Of a stretch of DNA of 64,000 bases, positions 24,903 to 36,639 are shown one piece after another. The stretch comes from Atrichornis clamosus. Its lineage: Eukaryota > Chordata > Aves > Passeriformes > Menuridae. Position numbers and translations under genes: made by a program. The stretch lies in the NCBI GenBank assembly GCA_013400975.1, contig WBMZ01010267.1, forward strand, positions 1 to 64,000. The letters are read 5' to 3'. Within the stretch, counting starts at the first letter, position 1. Each line of letters begins with the position of its first letter. Below the pieces are notes generated by a model, which ran no database searches, was not told where the DNA came from, and worked only from the letters and a program-made list of their open reading frames with translations.

Positions 24903-25436
24903 GGAGAGAAGCTAAACGTAAGGAGTTTGCTGCCAATGGATGGTGTCAGAGTCGTAAATGCTGAGGGTGAAAAGGGGTTAGGCAAATCCACGATGGGTCC
25001 ATCACTTCTTTGGCAATCGGGGAAATCAAGGCAATCCTGGTGGTGGAAATCCCCCAAATGCTGCTTTCCAGACCGGGGGATGGTCCCAGCTTGCCCAGCC
25101 CTTGCCTGGCTCTGGCACTTTTCCATGAAACCTCAGCTCCCAGCACCTTCAGCAGGAAGGGAACCAGGGGAACACTGGAACCTCGCTCTGCTGCCTGCGC
25201 CAGCCCGGCCCGGAGGGTGAGGTGGCAGGGCTGGCTGTCCCCTGGGCACAGCGAGGGCTTTCCAAAGCCGGGCTGTCCCTGGGAGCTGCCAGGGCTCCAG
25301 TCCCCCTTTCCTGCCTGCTGGGGAGGTGCAGCCCTGCCCGTGTGTGCCCACTGGGTGCTGCGGGCGCGTGGCTCCCTGGGCACGGAGCTGGGCACGTCCC
25401 GGGGCTGCCAAATCCTGCCCAGAGCAGCCTCCTCTT

Positions 25437-25615
25437 CCTCCAGTCCCTTCCTGGGCTGTTTTCCCAGTCCCTTCCTGGGCTGTTTTCCCAGTCCCTTCCT
25501 GGGCTGTTTTCCCAGTCCCTTCCAGGTCTCTTTTCCCCGTCCCTTCCAGGTCTGTTTTCCCAGTCCCCTCCAGGTCTCTTTTCCCAGTCCCCTCCAGGTC
25601 TCTTTTCCCCTCGGC
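25437..25615 (+). repeat. 24-bp minisatellite
   Basis: About seven copies of a unit CCCAGTCCCTTCCTGGGCTG plus TTTT occur, with a C-rich CCAGGTCTCTTTT variant in the later half. The 24-bp period keeps frames open and creates long spurious ORFs on both strands. Confidence 0.95.
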
Positions 25616-25811
25616 TCTGCCCGTTCTCCCTGCAGGTTTGGGGGATGGATTCCCCACGTGGGCAGTGCTCCATCCCCGGGTGCCTCTCCCTGTGCTGCTC
25701 CAGGCCGGGAGGAAGAGGAGGGATGCAGGAGCATCCCAGTGAGCCCAGCCTGAGCCTGGTCCCAGCCTGGGGTCCCAGCTCCTGGCACAGCAGCCCTGCC
25801 CTGCTCAGACT

Positions 25812-25962
25812 GGGGGAACTGGGGCAGGACCTTCCCCAGGGAAGTGGCCCCAGAGCTCCGGGAGCGTTTGGACAACGCCCTGGGGCACAGGGTGGGATTT
25901 TGGGGTGCCTGGGGTCAGACTCCGATCCCTGTGGGTCTTTGCTAACTCAGGATATTTTAGGA
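25812..25962 (+). mobile_element. CR1 LINE 3' end
   Basis: GGAGCGTTTGGACAACGCCC, CACAGGGTGGGATTTTGGGG and ACTCAGGATATTTTAG mark the forward CR1 terminus. Confidence 0.88.
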
Positions 25963-27140
25963 CGAGGCTGAATCTCTCCTTTCTCCCTCTGGGGATGCAC
26001 AGGAACGATGGATTTCTGCCGCACCGAGCTGCTGGAAGTGCTCTGCCCCCCCAGCTGGAAGAATCTGCGGCCCCCTAAAAGCGCAGGGAAGACACCAGCT
26101 GATTTGGGGGCTTTCAGTTTTTGTTTTAGTTCTTGGTTTTGGGTGTTTTCCCTCACCCAGCCCCTCCTCACGCAGCTCCCTCTCCAGCCTCTCCCCCTTC
26201 CCCAGGCCCTCTCTCCCGGCCGTGCCCGTGCTGTGTGTGCACAACCTGTCCTGGCCTGCGCCCTGCTCAGGTGGGTTGTGCTCAGCTCGGCTCTGCCAGC
26301 CTGGAATGCCAGCTGGGCATCCCTGGAGCTCCCCCGTGGAGGCTGCCGGGAGCTCCCCGTGGCTCTTCGAGGGAATTCGGGCAATGCCAGAGCTTGCCAG
26401 GGGCTGGGGAAGGTGCCCCAGAGCTGGCGTGGAGCTGCTCTCGCTGCGGAGGGAAGGGGCTCCCGGGGCGCTCCGAGGCTCTGGGATTTATTCCCCTCCA
26501 TCCGTGGGTTGGGAATGGGGTTCCAGAGTGGAGCTCCAGCAAGGAATACCAGCCCTGGCACGGCTGGGAATCTCTCCCGGCTGGGGCAGGGTCGGGCTCT
26601 GCCTTCCCAGGGCTTGGCAGCTCATTCCTGAGGGCTGGAAGTGGGATTCCCTGGGTGCACATGCTTCCCTCCCCTCCCTCCCCGCTCGATATTCCCATAA
26701 AAGGGTTTTTAATCCCTTTCTGGGGGAGAACTGCTGGGTTTTTTTCCACGGACACCCAGGCAGGACTGCGCCAGGCACTGCCCTGCACTGTTCTCCGCAG
26801 GAAACCGAGGGTGAAACTCCTAATCCTGCAGGAGAAAAAAAAAAAAAAGCAGTTTTCCATTCCAGGCACCGCTGGACTCGGCTGCAAATCCATGTTCTTT
26901 CAGGAACCAGCGGGTTCCTGGCTCTGGAGTGGCACCAGTGGGCAGGAGGGAGCCAATTCCTGTGATGTTCTCATGGGCCAGGGTGGTTATTCTGGGAGGG
27001 CTGGGCAAATCCCAAATATTATCAGGGATCTTGCAGTGCTGCTGCCAGGGTTTGTCGGGAACCGCTGGGGACTGGGGCATATATTTAGCTCGTGGAAAAA
27101 AAACCCAAACCCTCTTTAACTTGATGGAATGGTGTGGCTG

Positions 27141-27745
27141 GAGGTGGTTCCTTGGGGGATGCTGAAGGAGTGTTCCGTGTCCTGAGAGGCATTTCTCATG
27201 GAAAAACACGGGGAGATGGTTCTTTTGGGGGATGCTGAAGGAGTGTTCTGTGCCCTAAGGGGTATTTCTCATGGAAAACCAGAAGGAAATAGTTCTTTCT
27301 GGGGGATGCTGAGGGAGCATTCCATGCTCTGAGAGGTATTTCTCATGGAAAACCAGGAGATGGTTCCTTTGGGGGATGCTGAGGGACTATTCCATTTCCT
27401 GAGGGGTATTACTCATGGAAAAACACAGGGAGATGGTTCTTTTGGGGGATGCTGAAGGAATATTCCATGCCCTGAGGGGTATTTCTCTTGGAAAACCGGG
27501 AGATGGTTCCTTTGGGGGATGCTGAGGGACTATTCCATTTCCGGAGGGGTATTTCTCATGGAAAAACACAGGGAGATGGTTCCTTTGGGGGATGCTGAAG
27601 GAGTATTCCATGCCCTGGGGGGTATTTCTCATGGAAAACCAGGAGGTGGTTCCNCATGGAAAAACACAGGGAGATGGTTCCTTTGGGGGATGCTGAAGGA
27701 GTATTCCATTTCCTGAGGGGTATTTCTCATGGAAAACCAGATTTC
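27141..27745 (+). repeat. 72-bp minisatellite with a single-N join
   Basis: About eight copies occur of a 69-73 bp unit containing GAGATGGTTCCTTTGGGGGA and GGTATTTCTCATGGAAAA. A single N at 27654 interrupts the array mid-unit, marking an assembly join of unknown true length. Confidence 0.95.
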
Positions 27746-28407
27746 TGCCAGGCTGAGCCCCCTGGCCCGTGGAGCGTGGCCAGAGGCAGTGCCAGGGAAT
27801 TCGGGTGCTCCCTGGGCAGGGCTGGGAGACTCCGGGCTCGGGGCTGAGCTCAGCCTTGTCCTGCCGGCGGACCTGGAGCCGCTCACAGGGATGTGCTGCT
27901 CCAGCTGGTCCCTTGTCACATTCCAGGCATCCCGAGATGTCTGGGAGCAGATTCCCAGTCTCTGCCAACCCTCTCCCGTGTCTCTTGCGGGCTCACCACG
28001 GCGGTGCTTGGCACAGAGCTGCCCCAGCCAGCCTTGCCACACGTCAGCCCTTCTCCCAGCTCCGCCAGAACTCCCTCTTCCTGCCAGTTTTCCGTGTTTT
28101 TATGACGGCAGAGCTGCGGTGGCAGCGGGCTCTGGCTGTGGCCCTGCCAGGCTGCAAAGGAGACTTTGGTCACTTTATTCCTGGGCTCATCATTCCCTGT
28201 TTTCCTCTCTGCTGCCTCAGGCTGCGTTGGGCTCGTCTGTGCCGCTGCTGGGGCTCTGTTTGGGAGGGGAAGCAGGGAAGGGGCGGCTCTGGAGCTGGGA
28301 GAAAAGGAGCTTTGTGAGGCTGCCCTCCCCTGCCAGCCCCAAAAATTCCTGTCTGGAGCGTGGGAATGGTGCAAACACCTTCTGCTCCTTGCTGGGCTGT
28401 GGGGACT

Positions 28408-28582
28408 TCGTGGGATATCCCAGGGTGGAAGGGATCCACACGGATCAGAGTCCAGCTGCGGACTGGAATCCCACCAAAATCCCACCTGGGAGCGTTGTCC
28501 AGACGCTCCTGGGGCTCTCGGGGGTGTGGGAGAGGGTTCAGGGCCCCGCCACCCTCTGGGGAAGAACCTTTTCCCGACATTC
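28408..28582 (-). mobile_element. CR1 LINE 3' region
   Basis: CGTGGGATATCCCAGGGTGG, TGTCCAGACGCTCCTGGGG and CCACCCTCTGGGGAAGAACC occur in reversed orientation. Confidence 0.88.
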
Positions 28583-29276
28583 CTCAGTGCCCTGGCTGCA
28601 CGGATCAGTTACAGCGGGAAGTGGCCACAGGAATACAGTGGGAACTTCCCTGGGATGGCCGGTCTGGCTCCGTGGGAGCAGCTCACACCCCACAGCCTGC
28701 TCCTTCCTTGAAATCAGCAGCCACTGCTCCTATTCCATGCCATTCCTCTGGATTGAAGAATCCGCGGCTCTGCCTGTGCTACTCTGTCACCAATTCTGCT
28801 TCCCAGGACCAAAATCCACCTTAGGAACAGATTGCTGCTCTTTTCCAGGTTATTTTCCCCCACGCCGTGCCTGCTGTGCTGATGCTGTGGGTGATGGGCT
28901 GGATAACATCCATCTGCAGGTGCCTGGGAATGGCTCCTGCCCTCTGGAATGCTGAGATAAGGCCTGGGGGAAGCTGCCTTGCCCAGAGCAGGGAGCAGCT
29001 TTGTTGGGATGGCTTTTCCCAGAGTCCTGGATTGAGGGCCAAGCCCCCCAGCGCTCTGCTGCTGTGCTGGGAGTGGAAAACAGCTGCCCTCTGGTTATTC
29101 CTTCCATGGAAATGGGATTCTTTCCCACTTTATCTCCCGGATATGTCCCGTGGCGGGGTTTGTTTGGCGTTTTTATCTCCCGTGGTCCATCTTTGTTTTG
29201 GAGCCGCTCAGTGGAACATCAAAGGCTGGATTTTCCCACCCACTCACTCGGGAAGAACACAGCAGGCGGAGCCTGG

Positions 29277-29518
29277 AGGCAGGGCTGCTTTTTTGGGTCC
29301 AGGGCTGCTTTTTTGGGTCCAGAGCTGCTTTTTTGGGGTCCAGAGATGCTTTTTTTGGGGTCCAGAGCTGCTTTTTTGGGTCCAGAGCTGCTTTTTTTGG
29401 GGTCCAGAGCTGCTTTTTTGGGTCCAGAGCTGCTTTTTTTGGGGTCCAGGGTTGCTTTTTTTGGGCTCCAGGGTTGCTTTTTGGTCCAGAGCAGCTTTTT
29501 TGTTCTAGGGATGCTTTT
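29277..29518 (+). repeat. 19-24 bp minisatellite
   Basis: The unit is GGGTCCAGAGCTGCTTTTTT with variable T-run length; about ten copies are present. It merges into a related TTTTTAGTCCAGGCTGG repeat. Confidence 0.95.
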
Positions 29519-29650
29519 TAAATCCAGACTTTTTAGTCTGGTTTTTTAGTCCAGGCTGGTTTTCAGTCCAGACTATTTTTTAGTCCAGGCTGGTTTTTAG
29601 TCCAGACTATTTTTTAGTCCAGGCTGGTTTTTCGGTCCAGGGCTGCTTTT
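29519..29650 (+). repeat. AGTCCAG-based short tandem repeat
   Basis: Alternating TAGTCCAGACTATTTT and TAGTCCAGGCTGGTTTT units follow the preceding array and share its GTCCAG core, suggesting common origin. Confidence 0.85.
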
Positions 29651-29713
29651 TGGTAGAGCTTCCTCAGCAAGTGCCCATTTCACTTCTGCAAACACTGAGG
29701 GACCTTGAGCAGC

Positions 29714-30006
29714 ATCCCAGGCCAGGCTTAAAGGCACTGCCAGAGTCCTGGGCAATGTCCCAGGCCAGGCTTAAAGGCACTGCCAGAGTCCTGAGCAATG
29801 CCCCAGGCCGGGCTTGAGAGAACNNNNNNNNNNNNNNNNNNNNNNNNNNNNNNNNNNNNNNNNNNNNNNNNNNNNNNNNNNNNNNNNNNNNNNNNNNNNN
29901 NNNNNNNNNNNNNNNNNGCAATGTCCCAGGCCAGGCTTAAAGGCACTGCCAGAGTCCTGGGCAATGTTCCAGGCCAGGCTTAAAGGCACTGCCAGAGTCC
30001 TGGGCC
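29714..30006 (+). repeat. 42-bp minisatellite interrupted by an N gap
   Basis: The 42-bp unit contains CAATGTCCCAGGCCAGGCTT and AAAGGCACTGCCAGAGTCCT. Copies are present on both sides of the 94-N gap, so the gap lies inside the array and its true length is unknown. Confidence 0.92.
29824..29917. other. Assembly gap of 94 N
   Basis: This is a run of N within the 42-bp minisatellite. The translated X stretches in this region carry no information. Confidence 1.
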
Positions 30007-31400
30007 AGCCTCCCAGCTGGGAATGGGAGAGAGAAGCTGCTGCCTCCAGGAGCAGCTCCAGCAAATTGGGAAAAGGATCCTGACTTCAGACCCTCCAGAC
30101 TTCCGATGCTTCAGCTGCTTTAGGAAAGCCGAATTCCCTGAGGAATTCCTGCTCCCTGAATGCGTGTCCTGATATCCAACAGCTCCAGACCCTGGAGCGG
30201 CTCAGGGCCTGAGGCCGCCTGGACCTTGGGAATGATCAGAGAGGTTCCTGAGGCCGGGAGCCCCTGGGGCTGGCACTGCTGAGCCTGGCAAGGGCCACCT
30301 GTGGGGACGGCAGAGCTGGGAGAGCCTGTGTGTGCCAGCATCCCTCTGCCACGGCTCCCGCTGGATCGGGAGCGAGGCGGGGCAGGACCTTGGAGGGCAC
30401 CCCCGACCCAGGCGGGTCCAGGAGCCCCGCGCAGGGGTGGGATGTGCTCCCTCTGGCAGCCCAGTCCTCTGAGCTGGGGAGGTTTTCCACGAGGTTTCCC
30501 GGCTGGAAGTGCTGCAGTTGGCAGCGTGGGACCGCAGCGAGAACGCCCCGCTGGTGGCAGCTTCCTGTGCCAGGCCGGGAGGACGCTCTGCAGGAGCGGC
30601 TCTGATGTGGCTCCGGGTAAACAGGCACGTCCCGCTCTCCGTCCGTGTGGTTTGCCCTTTCAGATGAGCTTGGTTTTTCTCTCCCGGACTCTTCTGGATT
30701 CTCATTCCCTGGGGAAGGCGCTCTCTGGCTTCCCTGTGCTGCCACGGGGCTCCGACAGCTCCTGCTTTGCCGGACGCTCCTCTGCTCTGCCGGCCCAGCT
30801 CGTGTTTTTTTCATTCCCAGAGGGAGGATGTTGGATGTTCCGGCCCCTCCGCCCGGCCGGAGCGTGGGAACCCTTTGGAGAAGGGGAATCAGCCCTGGAG
30901 CAGGCTGGGATCCTTCAGCCCGGGGCGAGGGGAAGCAGCAGAGGGGGCTGGAGCTGCTGCCCTGTGACCCCTGGGGACCCTCTGGCCACCCCATCCGTCC
31001 CTGGATCCTGCTCCAGGGCTCCCGTTCCCGTGGCGCATTCCCGTTTTTCACACGCAGCCTGCGCCTTTTGCTCCGCTTTCCAGCGGGGATTTTTCCCTTC
31101 CCGCCACAGAGCTCTGATCCCTGACCCTGTGCAAGGGCTGGGCTGTGCAGGACGGGTGCCTCTGGAATGTCCCGCGGGTCTGGTCACCTCTGGGAAGGAC
31201 GGGGACCCCGAGGGGCGTGGAGGCAGCGAGGTGGCCCCGGGAGCGGGGTGCCCCCGGCCCGGCGGAGCAGAGCCGGGCACATTCCCGTGGCCGGACTTCA
31301 AAGGGTGTTGCTGGGTACACAGAGCCCAGCAGCCCTGGCAACCCTGGCTGGACCTTGGCAGCAGCTGTTGGCTGCTGTTCCCGGCTCGGCCGGGCCCTCG

Positions 31401-31818
31401 CTGCCCCTTCGGCCCCGGCATTTTGGGACAGGAGCCTTTCCCTGCCCCTTCAGCCCCAGCATTTTGGGACCGGAGCTTTTTCCTGCCCTTGTGGCCCCAG
31501 CATTTTGGGACAGGAGCTTTTTCCTGCCCTTGTGGCCCCAGCATTTTGGGACAGGAGCTTTTCCCTGCCCTTGTGGCCCCAGCATTCTGGGACAGGAGCC
31601 TTTCCCTGCCCCTTCAGCCCCAGCATTTTGGGACAGGAGCCTTTCCCTGCCCCTTCGGCCCCAGCATTTTGGGACAGGAGCCTTTCCCTGCCCCTTCGGC
31701 CCCAGCATTTTGGGACAGGAGCCTTTCCCTGCCCTTGTGGCCTCAGCGTTTTGGGACAGGAGCCTTTCCCTGCCCCTTCGGCCCCGGCATTTTGGGACAG
31801 GAGCCTTTCCCTCGCCCA
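31401..31818 (+). repeat. 41-bp minisatellite open in all frames
   Basis: About ten copies occur of a unit containing GGCCCCAGCATTTTGGGACA and GGAGCCTTTCCCTGCCC. No frame of the unit has a stop on either strand, so each strand shows several overlapping long ORFs with a 41-residue period. Variation between copies (CTTCGG, CTTCAG, CTTGTGG) is not codon-structured. Confidence 0.95.
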
Positions 31819-33154
31819 GGGCAGGGTGTGGGGCTCTGCTTTTCCCCCCTCCTGCTCCCAGACCCCTTCCAGGCAGGGTGCTGGGTCATTTCTCCCTGTG
31901 TTCCATAGTGAATCCATGTCTGCCCTGCTGCAGGCAATTTCTCAGCCATAAAAAGGAGGGACACGCTGCATCTTTATGGGAAGAACGGGAAAATAAGGGG
32001 TCACCTGGAAGAGGTGGGAAGTGAAGGTCCAAGTCCTTCTCCGTTGTCACTTCTGACAAACTGCTCGCTCCAGCCAGGATCAAACCTTCCCTGAGCCTCC
32101 CCTGGGCTTCCTTAGGTAGTGTCAGGTGAGTCCCTGTCATCCCAAGGCGTCTCCATGGGATTTGGGCAGAGCAACATCCCGCAGTCCCTGGATTGAGAGG
32201 GCCGGGTTGTCCTGAGTGCTGCCGGAGGTGTTGGGGCTTTTCCAGCCCTGGCTCCTTGCCCAGCTTTTCCTGAGCCATCCAGGTGATTGGAGCTGGATGC
32301 ATCCCTGTGCCAGGAGCATTCCTGCCGCCCAATTAGGAGATTAAAAGCTGCCATTAGGAAATGAGGCTGCTGCAGTGGGGGCTGGCAGCAGTTTCTTGCT
32401 TTCCTTCAGCTGGCTGTGGTTCATCGGCTCCCTCAAGCCTCCCAGGCTTTGTCCCCCTGATCCCAGCCCTTGGAAGAGACTGGAATGGCACTCTTGTGAG
32501 GGCTGTGCATCCCGCACGGGGAATTTCGGGTTGTGGCACAGGGAAGGAGGGGAACAGGCACTGGGGGGGGCCGCAGAGGAGGAGCTGAGGCTGGAACTGC
32601 CAGCTGAGGCTGGAACTGCCAACTCCAAGCTGGGCAGGGCTCCTGGGAGATGCCACTGGGAAGTTCCTGTGGCAGGTGGACGCTTTTCCCTGGAGGAATG
32701 TCACCCGCTCCACGCCCTGCAGGTGTTCCCCAGCTGTGCTCCCCACTGTGCCACCGCGTGTGGGTTTTGGTGGGCGCCTCCGCCCTGGGCTGGTTGGCTC
32801 AGGCGCTCTTTGGGCACCTCCCCTTCCCGGCAGAGGCAGAGGCTCCTCTGCCCCTTCCTCTGTTGGTTTTCCCTCGTTTTGGGGGAATTTTGTGGCGGCG
32901 CGGAGAGGAGGAGGCGCAGGACTGCTCCCTGGGCTGCTTCCCGGCAGCCCGGCAGGGGCTGGGCTGCCCCCAGTGCCGCTGATAAGGCTTATCTGCCTTC
33001 TGCCGGAGTCCCTGCAGATCTGCAGGCGGCAGGGGTTTGATCCAGGCTGCTCTTCCCGGGGCTTTGATCCGCTCTGTTTTCCCAGCCCGGAGCGGGGCTG
33101 GGTGAGGGCTGACGCTGCGCAGGTCCTCGGGGCTCGTGGCTGCTCTGGGGGCCG

Positions 33155-33366
33155 CAGCTTTTTGGGGTTTGACCCTCAGTTTTTTGGGGCTGGCCCTCTG
33201 CTCTGGGGGGCTGCAGTTTTTCGGGGTTTAACCCTCTGTTGTGGGGTGGTTTCGGGTTTTTGGGGGTGACCCTCTGCTCTAGGGGGTGACCTTCTGTTCT
33301 GGGGGAGATTTCAGCTTTTTGGGGCTGACCCTCTGCCCTGGGGGGGTTTCAGCTTTTTGGGGGTGA
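33155..33366 (+). repeat. Degenerate GACCCTCTG / TTTTTGGGG repeat
   Basis: Five or six loosely repeated units combine CTTTTTGGGGCTGACCCTCTG with G-rich spacers of varying length. The G runs could form quadruplexes. Confidence 0.8.
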
Positions 33367-34164
33367 GGGGTCGGGCCCAGGGCTGGGCAGCTCCTCTGCA
33401 TCCCAGCAGAACCAGCTGAGGATGCCCAGGGAGGAGCAGGGCAGGGCCTTTCCACGAGCAGAATTTTCTCAGGTCTGACCCAGCTCTTTTCCCTGTGTTT
33501 TTTTTTCCATGTGCTGCCCTGTCCCCCGTGGATTCTGGATTATCCGTCACCAGGTAAGAACAGCATTCCTCTCCTCTCTTGGACGGAAAGTGGGGCAGGG
33601 GAGGCTGGGAGGGGCTTGGCGTTGAGGCTTGGCTCACAAGGATGCTTTGTGTGATCCCGGCTCCCTGGTGTGCGTGGGAGGCTGATTCCTTGGATCTGCC
33701 TGTTCCTGGGCAGGCTCCAGCCCAGCCAGCAGCCGGGGAGCTCCCCGGTGCAGGTGGCAGGGCCGGCAGAGCACGGAGGGGACAGAAAGAGCTCGTCCCC
33801 GTTGTCCACTGCCACCAAAAAACACCAAACCCCCCTGTGCTCCTGTCCCTTGTTAGAGGAACGTGGATAAAAACCCCCTGGGCAGAAGTGGGATGTGCCT
33901 GGCTGGGAAGGGATCGTGAGGGTGGAGGTGAGGATACCTGGAATCTTTTAAAGCTGGGGGGGGTCTCTGCCCCAGCAGCCAGAGTTGGCGCTGGTGCTTT
34001 GCATCCCAGGAAAGGTGCCCTGGGAATGGGAGCGCCGTGTCCTTGCCTCGTGTCCCATGTTTTGCTTGGACTCATTCCATCCTCGGCCTTGGCGCTGACC
34101 GCTGGGCAGGGTGGCCGTGCTGGGTCCTCGTTTGGACAGGACAAGCTGTGCCAGGTGGGACTTC

Positions 34165-34357
34165 AGGAGGAGTTTCTCCATGGAAAGGGTGGTCGGGCAG
34201 TGGAACTGCCCAGGGAGGTTTGGGATCCACAGCCCTGGAGGTGTCCAGGGAATGACTGGACGTGGAAGTGCTCTGGGCTGGGTGACTGGGTGGGGGTTGG
34301 TCCCCGCTGGGACTCGATCTGGGAGGGCTTTTCCAGCCTAAATAATTCTGGGATCCT
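34165..34357 (+). mobile_element. CR1 LINE 3' end (different subfamily)
   Basis: AGGAGGAGTTTCTCCATGGA, CTGCCCAGGGAGGTTTGGGA and GGGCTTTTCCAGCCTAAATA match the CR1 group ending in TTTTCCAACCTAAATGATTC. Confidence 0.85.
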
Positions 34358-34374
34358 TTTGGAATGAGGGTGTG

Positions 34375-34440
34375 AGTTTGGGGTTGTCCTGTGCACGATC
34401 ATGAGTTGGACTCAGGGATCTTTGTGGGTCCCTTCTTGTC
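34375..34440 (+). mobile_element. Short CR1 3'-end fragment
   Basis: GAGTTGGACTCAGGGATCTT and TGTGGGTCCCTTCTTG resemble the forward CR1 end, 20 bp after the previous element. Confidence 0.7.
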
Positions 34441-35230
34441 CTGTCCTGTTCCATCCCATCCCATCCCACCCTGTCCCTTTGGAATGTCCTTTTGGAGCAC
34501 ACAGCTGCTCTGAAGTGCTCATTCCTTCCCCAGGAGGAGAAAAGAGCCACCTTCAGCTGGAAAAGGGAAGTGTGAGGTTCATGGCCAGGGCAGGCACAGC
34601 ATTCCTGCTCCCTGATAATTCCCTCCTGGAAACAAACCCCACGTGGCTTTGGGTAAAGAGCACCGGGATTTATGGAGGCTGTTCCAAATCCTCAGGGTCA
34701 CTTGGTCAAGTGGGGTAAATTGGGAGAGCTTTGCCCAAGGTTATAACACTTAATTAACTGCAGCCTCTGCTGGGGTTCCGTGGGAAACCCGACCCTCTCC
34801 GGGCAGCCTCTGGAGAGCAGCAGCTGGGAAGCAGCTGGGAAGCAGCTGGGAAGCAGAGGGTGCTGTGAGCAGCTCTCAGGAAAGGCCAGCAGGGACTGGT
34901 GGCCTTGGTGGCACTTTAAGAGCACTAAAAACCAGCTCATGCCTTTAATTTTTGACTGGTCTCTGCTGTTTTATCCTGGTTTCCTTAAGTTGTTCCCTAG
35001 GTTGTGTGGGATCCCTAGGATCCAACCTCTCCTGCCTTGCAGAGGCTCCAGGGAAGCACGATTGTGGCCTTTTAATAACAATTGGAGCCTTGTAATATTA
35101 AAAAACTCCCGTATTTTTAAAGCCACTGCCATCTGTCTAAAGTTTCCTGGGCTAGGGTCGCTCTCTTCCTGGGAATTTTGATTGGATGTGGTGGTTCAGT
35201 GTTAGGAAGGGGCCAGGCAGGGAGTGGGCC

Positions 35231-35453
35231 ATGGAATCATGGGAATCTTAAGGTTGGAAGAGACCCCTAAATCGTAGAACCTGTTTGGGTTGAAAAAGAC
35301 CTTTCGGATCATGGAGTCACGGAGTCGTTAAAGCTGGAAAAGCCCTCCAAGGTCTTGGATCCAACCCTTCCCCCAGCACTGGCCCACGTGCCCAGGTGCC
35401 ACATCCCCGGCTTTTTGGGACACTTCCGGGGGTGGCGATTCCACAGCAGCCCC
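35231..35453 (-). mobile_element. Cluster of three consecutive CR1 3' ends
   Basis: Three reversed 3' ends follow each other, starting near 35231 (ATGGAATCATGGGAATC), 35274 (GTAGAACCTGTTTGGGTTG) and 35309 (CATGGAGTCACGGAGTCG). The last continues to GGTGGCGATTCCACAGCAGC. Confidence 0.8.
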
Positions 35454-35939
35454 AGGAATGGAGCACTTGCACTCCCAGTGAATCCCCCCCTTCTCCAGGG
35501 CCACTCCATGCTGTGCTGCTCCAGGCTTTGCTTGGATGCTCCCGCAGCGCTTCCCTGTTTTCCCAGTGCCCTGAGGACCACGGCCACCAGCACTGGGCAT
35601 CCTGGAAGGGACCCTGGTGGTGGCTGCAGGGTTTATTCGGATGTCTCCTGCCGGGGTATCCAAGACCTCCTTCCCCTGGGAAGTGTCCTGCCCACCCAGG
35701 AATACGTGATGCGAAGCAGGAATAGCTGGGGAGTAGCATCCCCACATTTTTGGAATAGCATCCCCAAATTCCTGTGAGGAAGGGGACGAGGGGCTGCAGT
35801 GCTGGCTCGGGGCATTATCCCGCTCTGGGCTGCTGGGAATGCGGGAGTGCTGGGAAGTGCTGGAGCACAAATGGGTCGGAGGAGGGAGAAATGCAGGATT
35901 GGTGCTGGAATCAGGAGGGAATGGGGTTGGCAGGCTGCT

Positions 35940-36190
35940 GAGGCAGAGAGATGAAGGATGTTATTTCAGGGTCTCCATTAAACAATTAAGAGGGAATTTT
36001 CCTCAGCCAGAGAGACCTGGAGTGAAAATGTTGGGAAGGGAGGGAGCTGCCTGTGCTGCCTGCCCTACACGGGGCTCTGGCAAAGACAATTCTCCGAAGG
36101 GAAAGAGAATGAATTTTAATGGGATCTTGAAAGACTTTAAATTTTCATGTTCCCGTCAATTATTCAGGACAGCGGAAAAGCAACTTTAAA
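35940..36190. promoter_or_regulatory. AT-rich candidate regulatory block in intron 2
   Basis: This is unique sequence with CCATTAAACAATTAAGAGGG and GTCAATTATTCAGGACAGC, in contrast to the repeats around it. No coding potential is seen. Confidence 0.3.
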
Positions 36191-36639
36191 AAACGCCATG
36201 AAGGGAAAGGGAGAAGGAGAGGCCGGGTGGGTTCTTTTAATTGCTCTGCATTTTGCTCCAGCCTGGGAAGGGAAGGGTTTATAGGGAACGTGGAGCCTGC
36301 CTGTGGCTCTGTCCCTGCTCCCTGCCCCTTTTGTGGAGGAATTCCCGCTCCCAGCAGCCCGGGCTGAGCCTGTGGAAGTGGCAGTGGTGGTGACAAGGAC
36401 AAACGTGAGGATTTCTCACCTCCCAGCCCGCTGTGCACGGGGAGTGGAAGGTCCTGAACCACCTTCAGCCTCTTGGGTGGCTCTGCTCCGGTGCTGCCGG
36501 GATTTGGGAAGCGCTGGGACGTCCCTGGGACCCTCCCCAGGGGCTTGTGGAGGGAGCAATTCCTGTTCTCCATCCCTGTTTGGAATGCCACGCTGCGGGA
36601 GAGAGATCCCCTGGGAATGTGTGCTCAGGCTGGGCTGCA

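Noticed and set aside
29664..30083. ORFs with long X stretches
   Set aside because: They are open only because the 94-N gap cannot contain stops.
30301..31908. 535-codon + strand ORF
   Set aside because: It runs through the 41-bp array, has no recognisable domain or gene structure, and the array is open in every frame on both strands.
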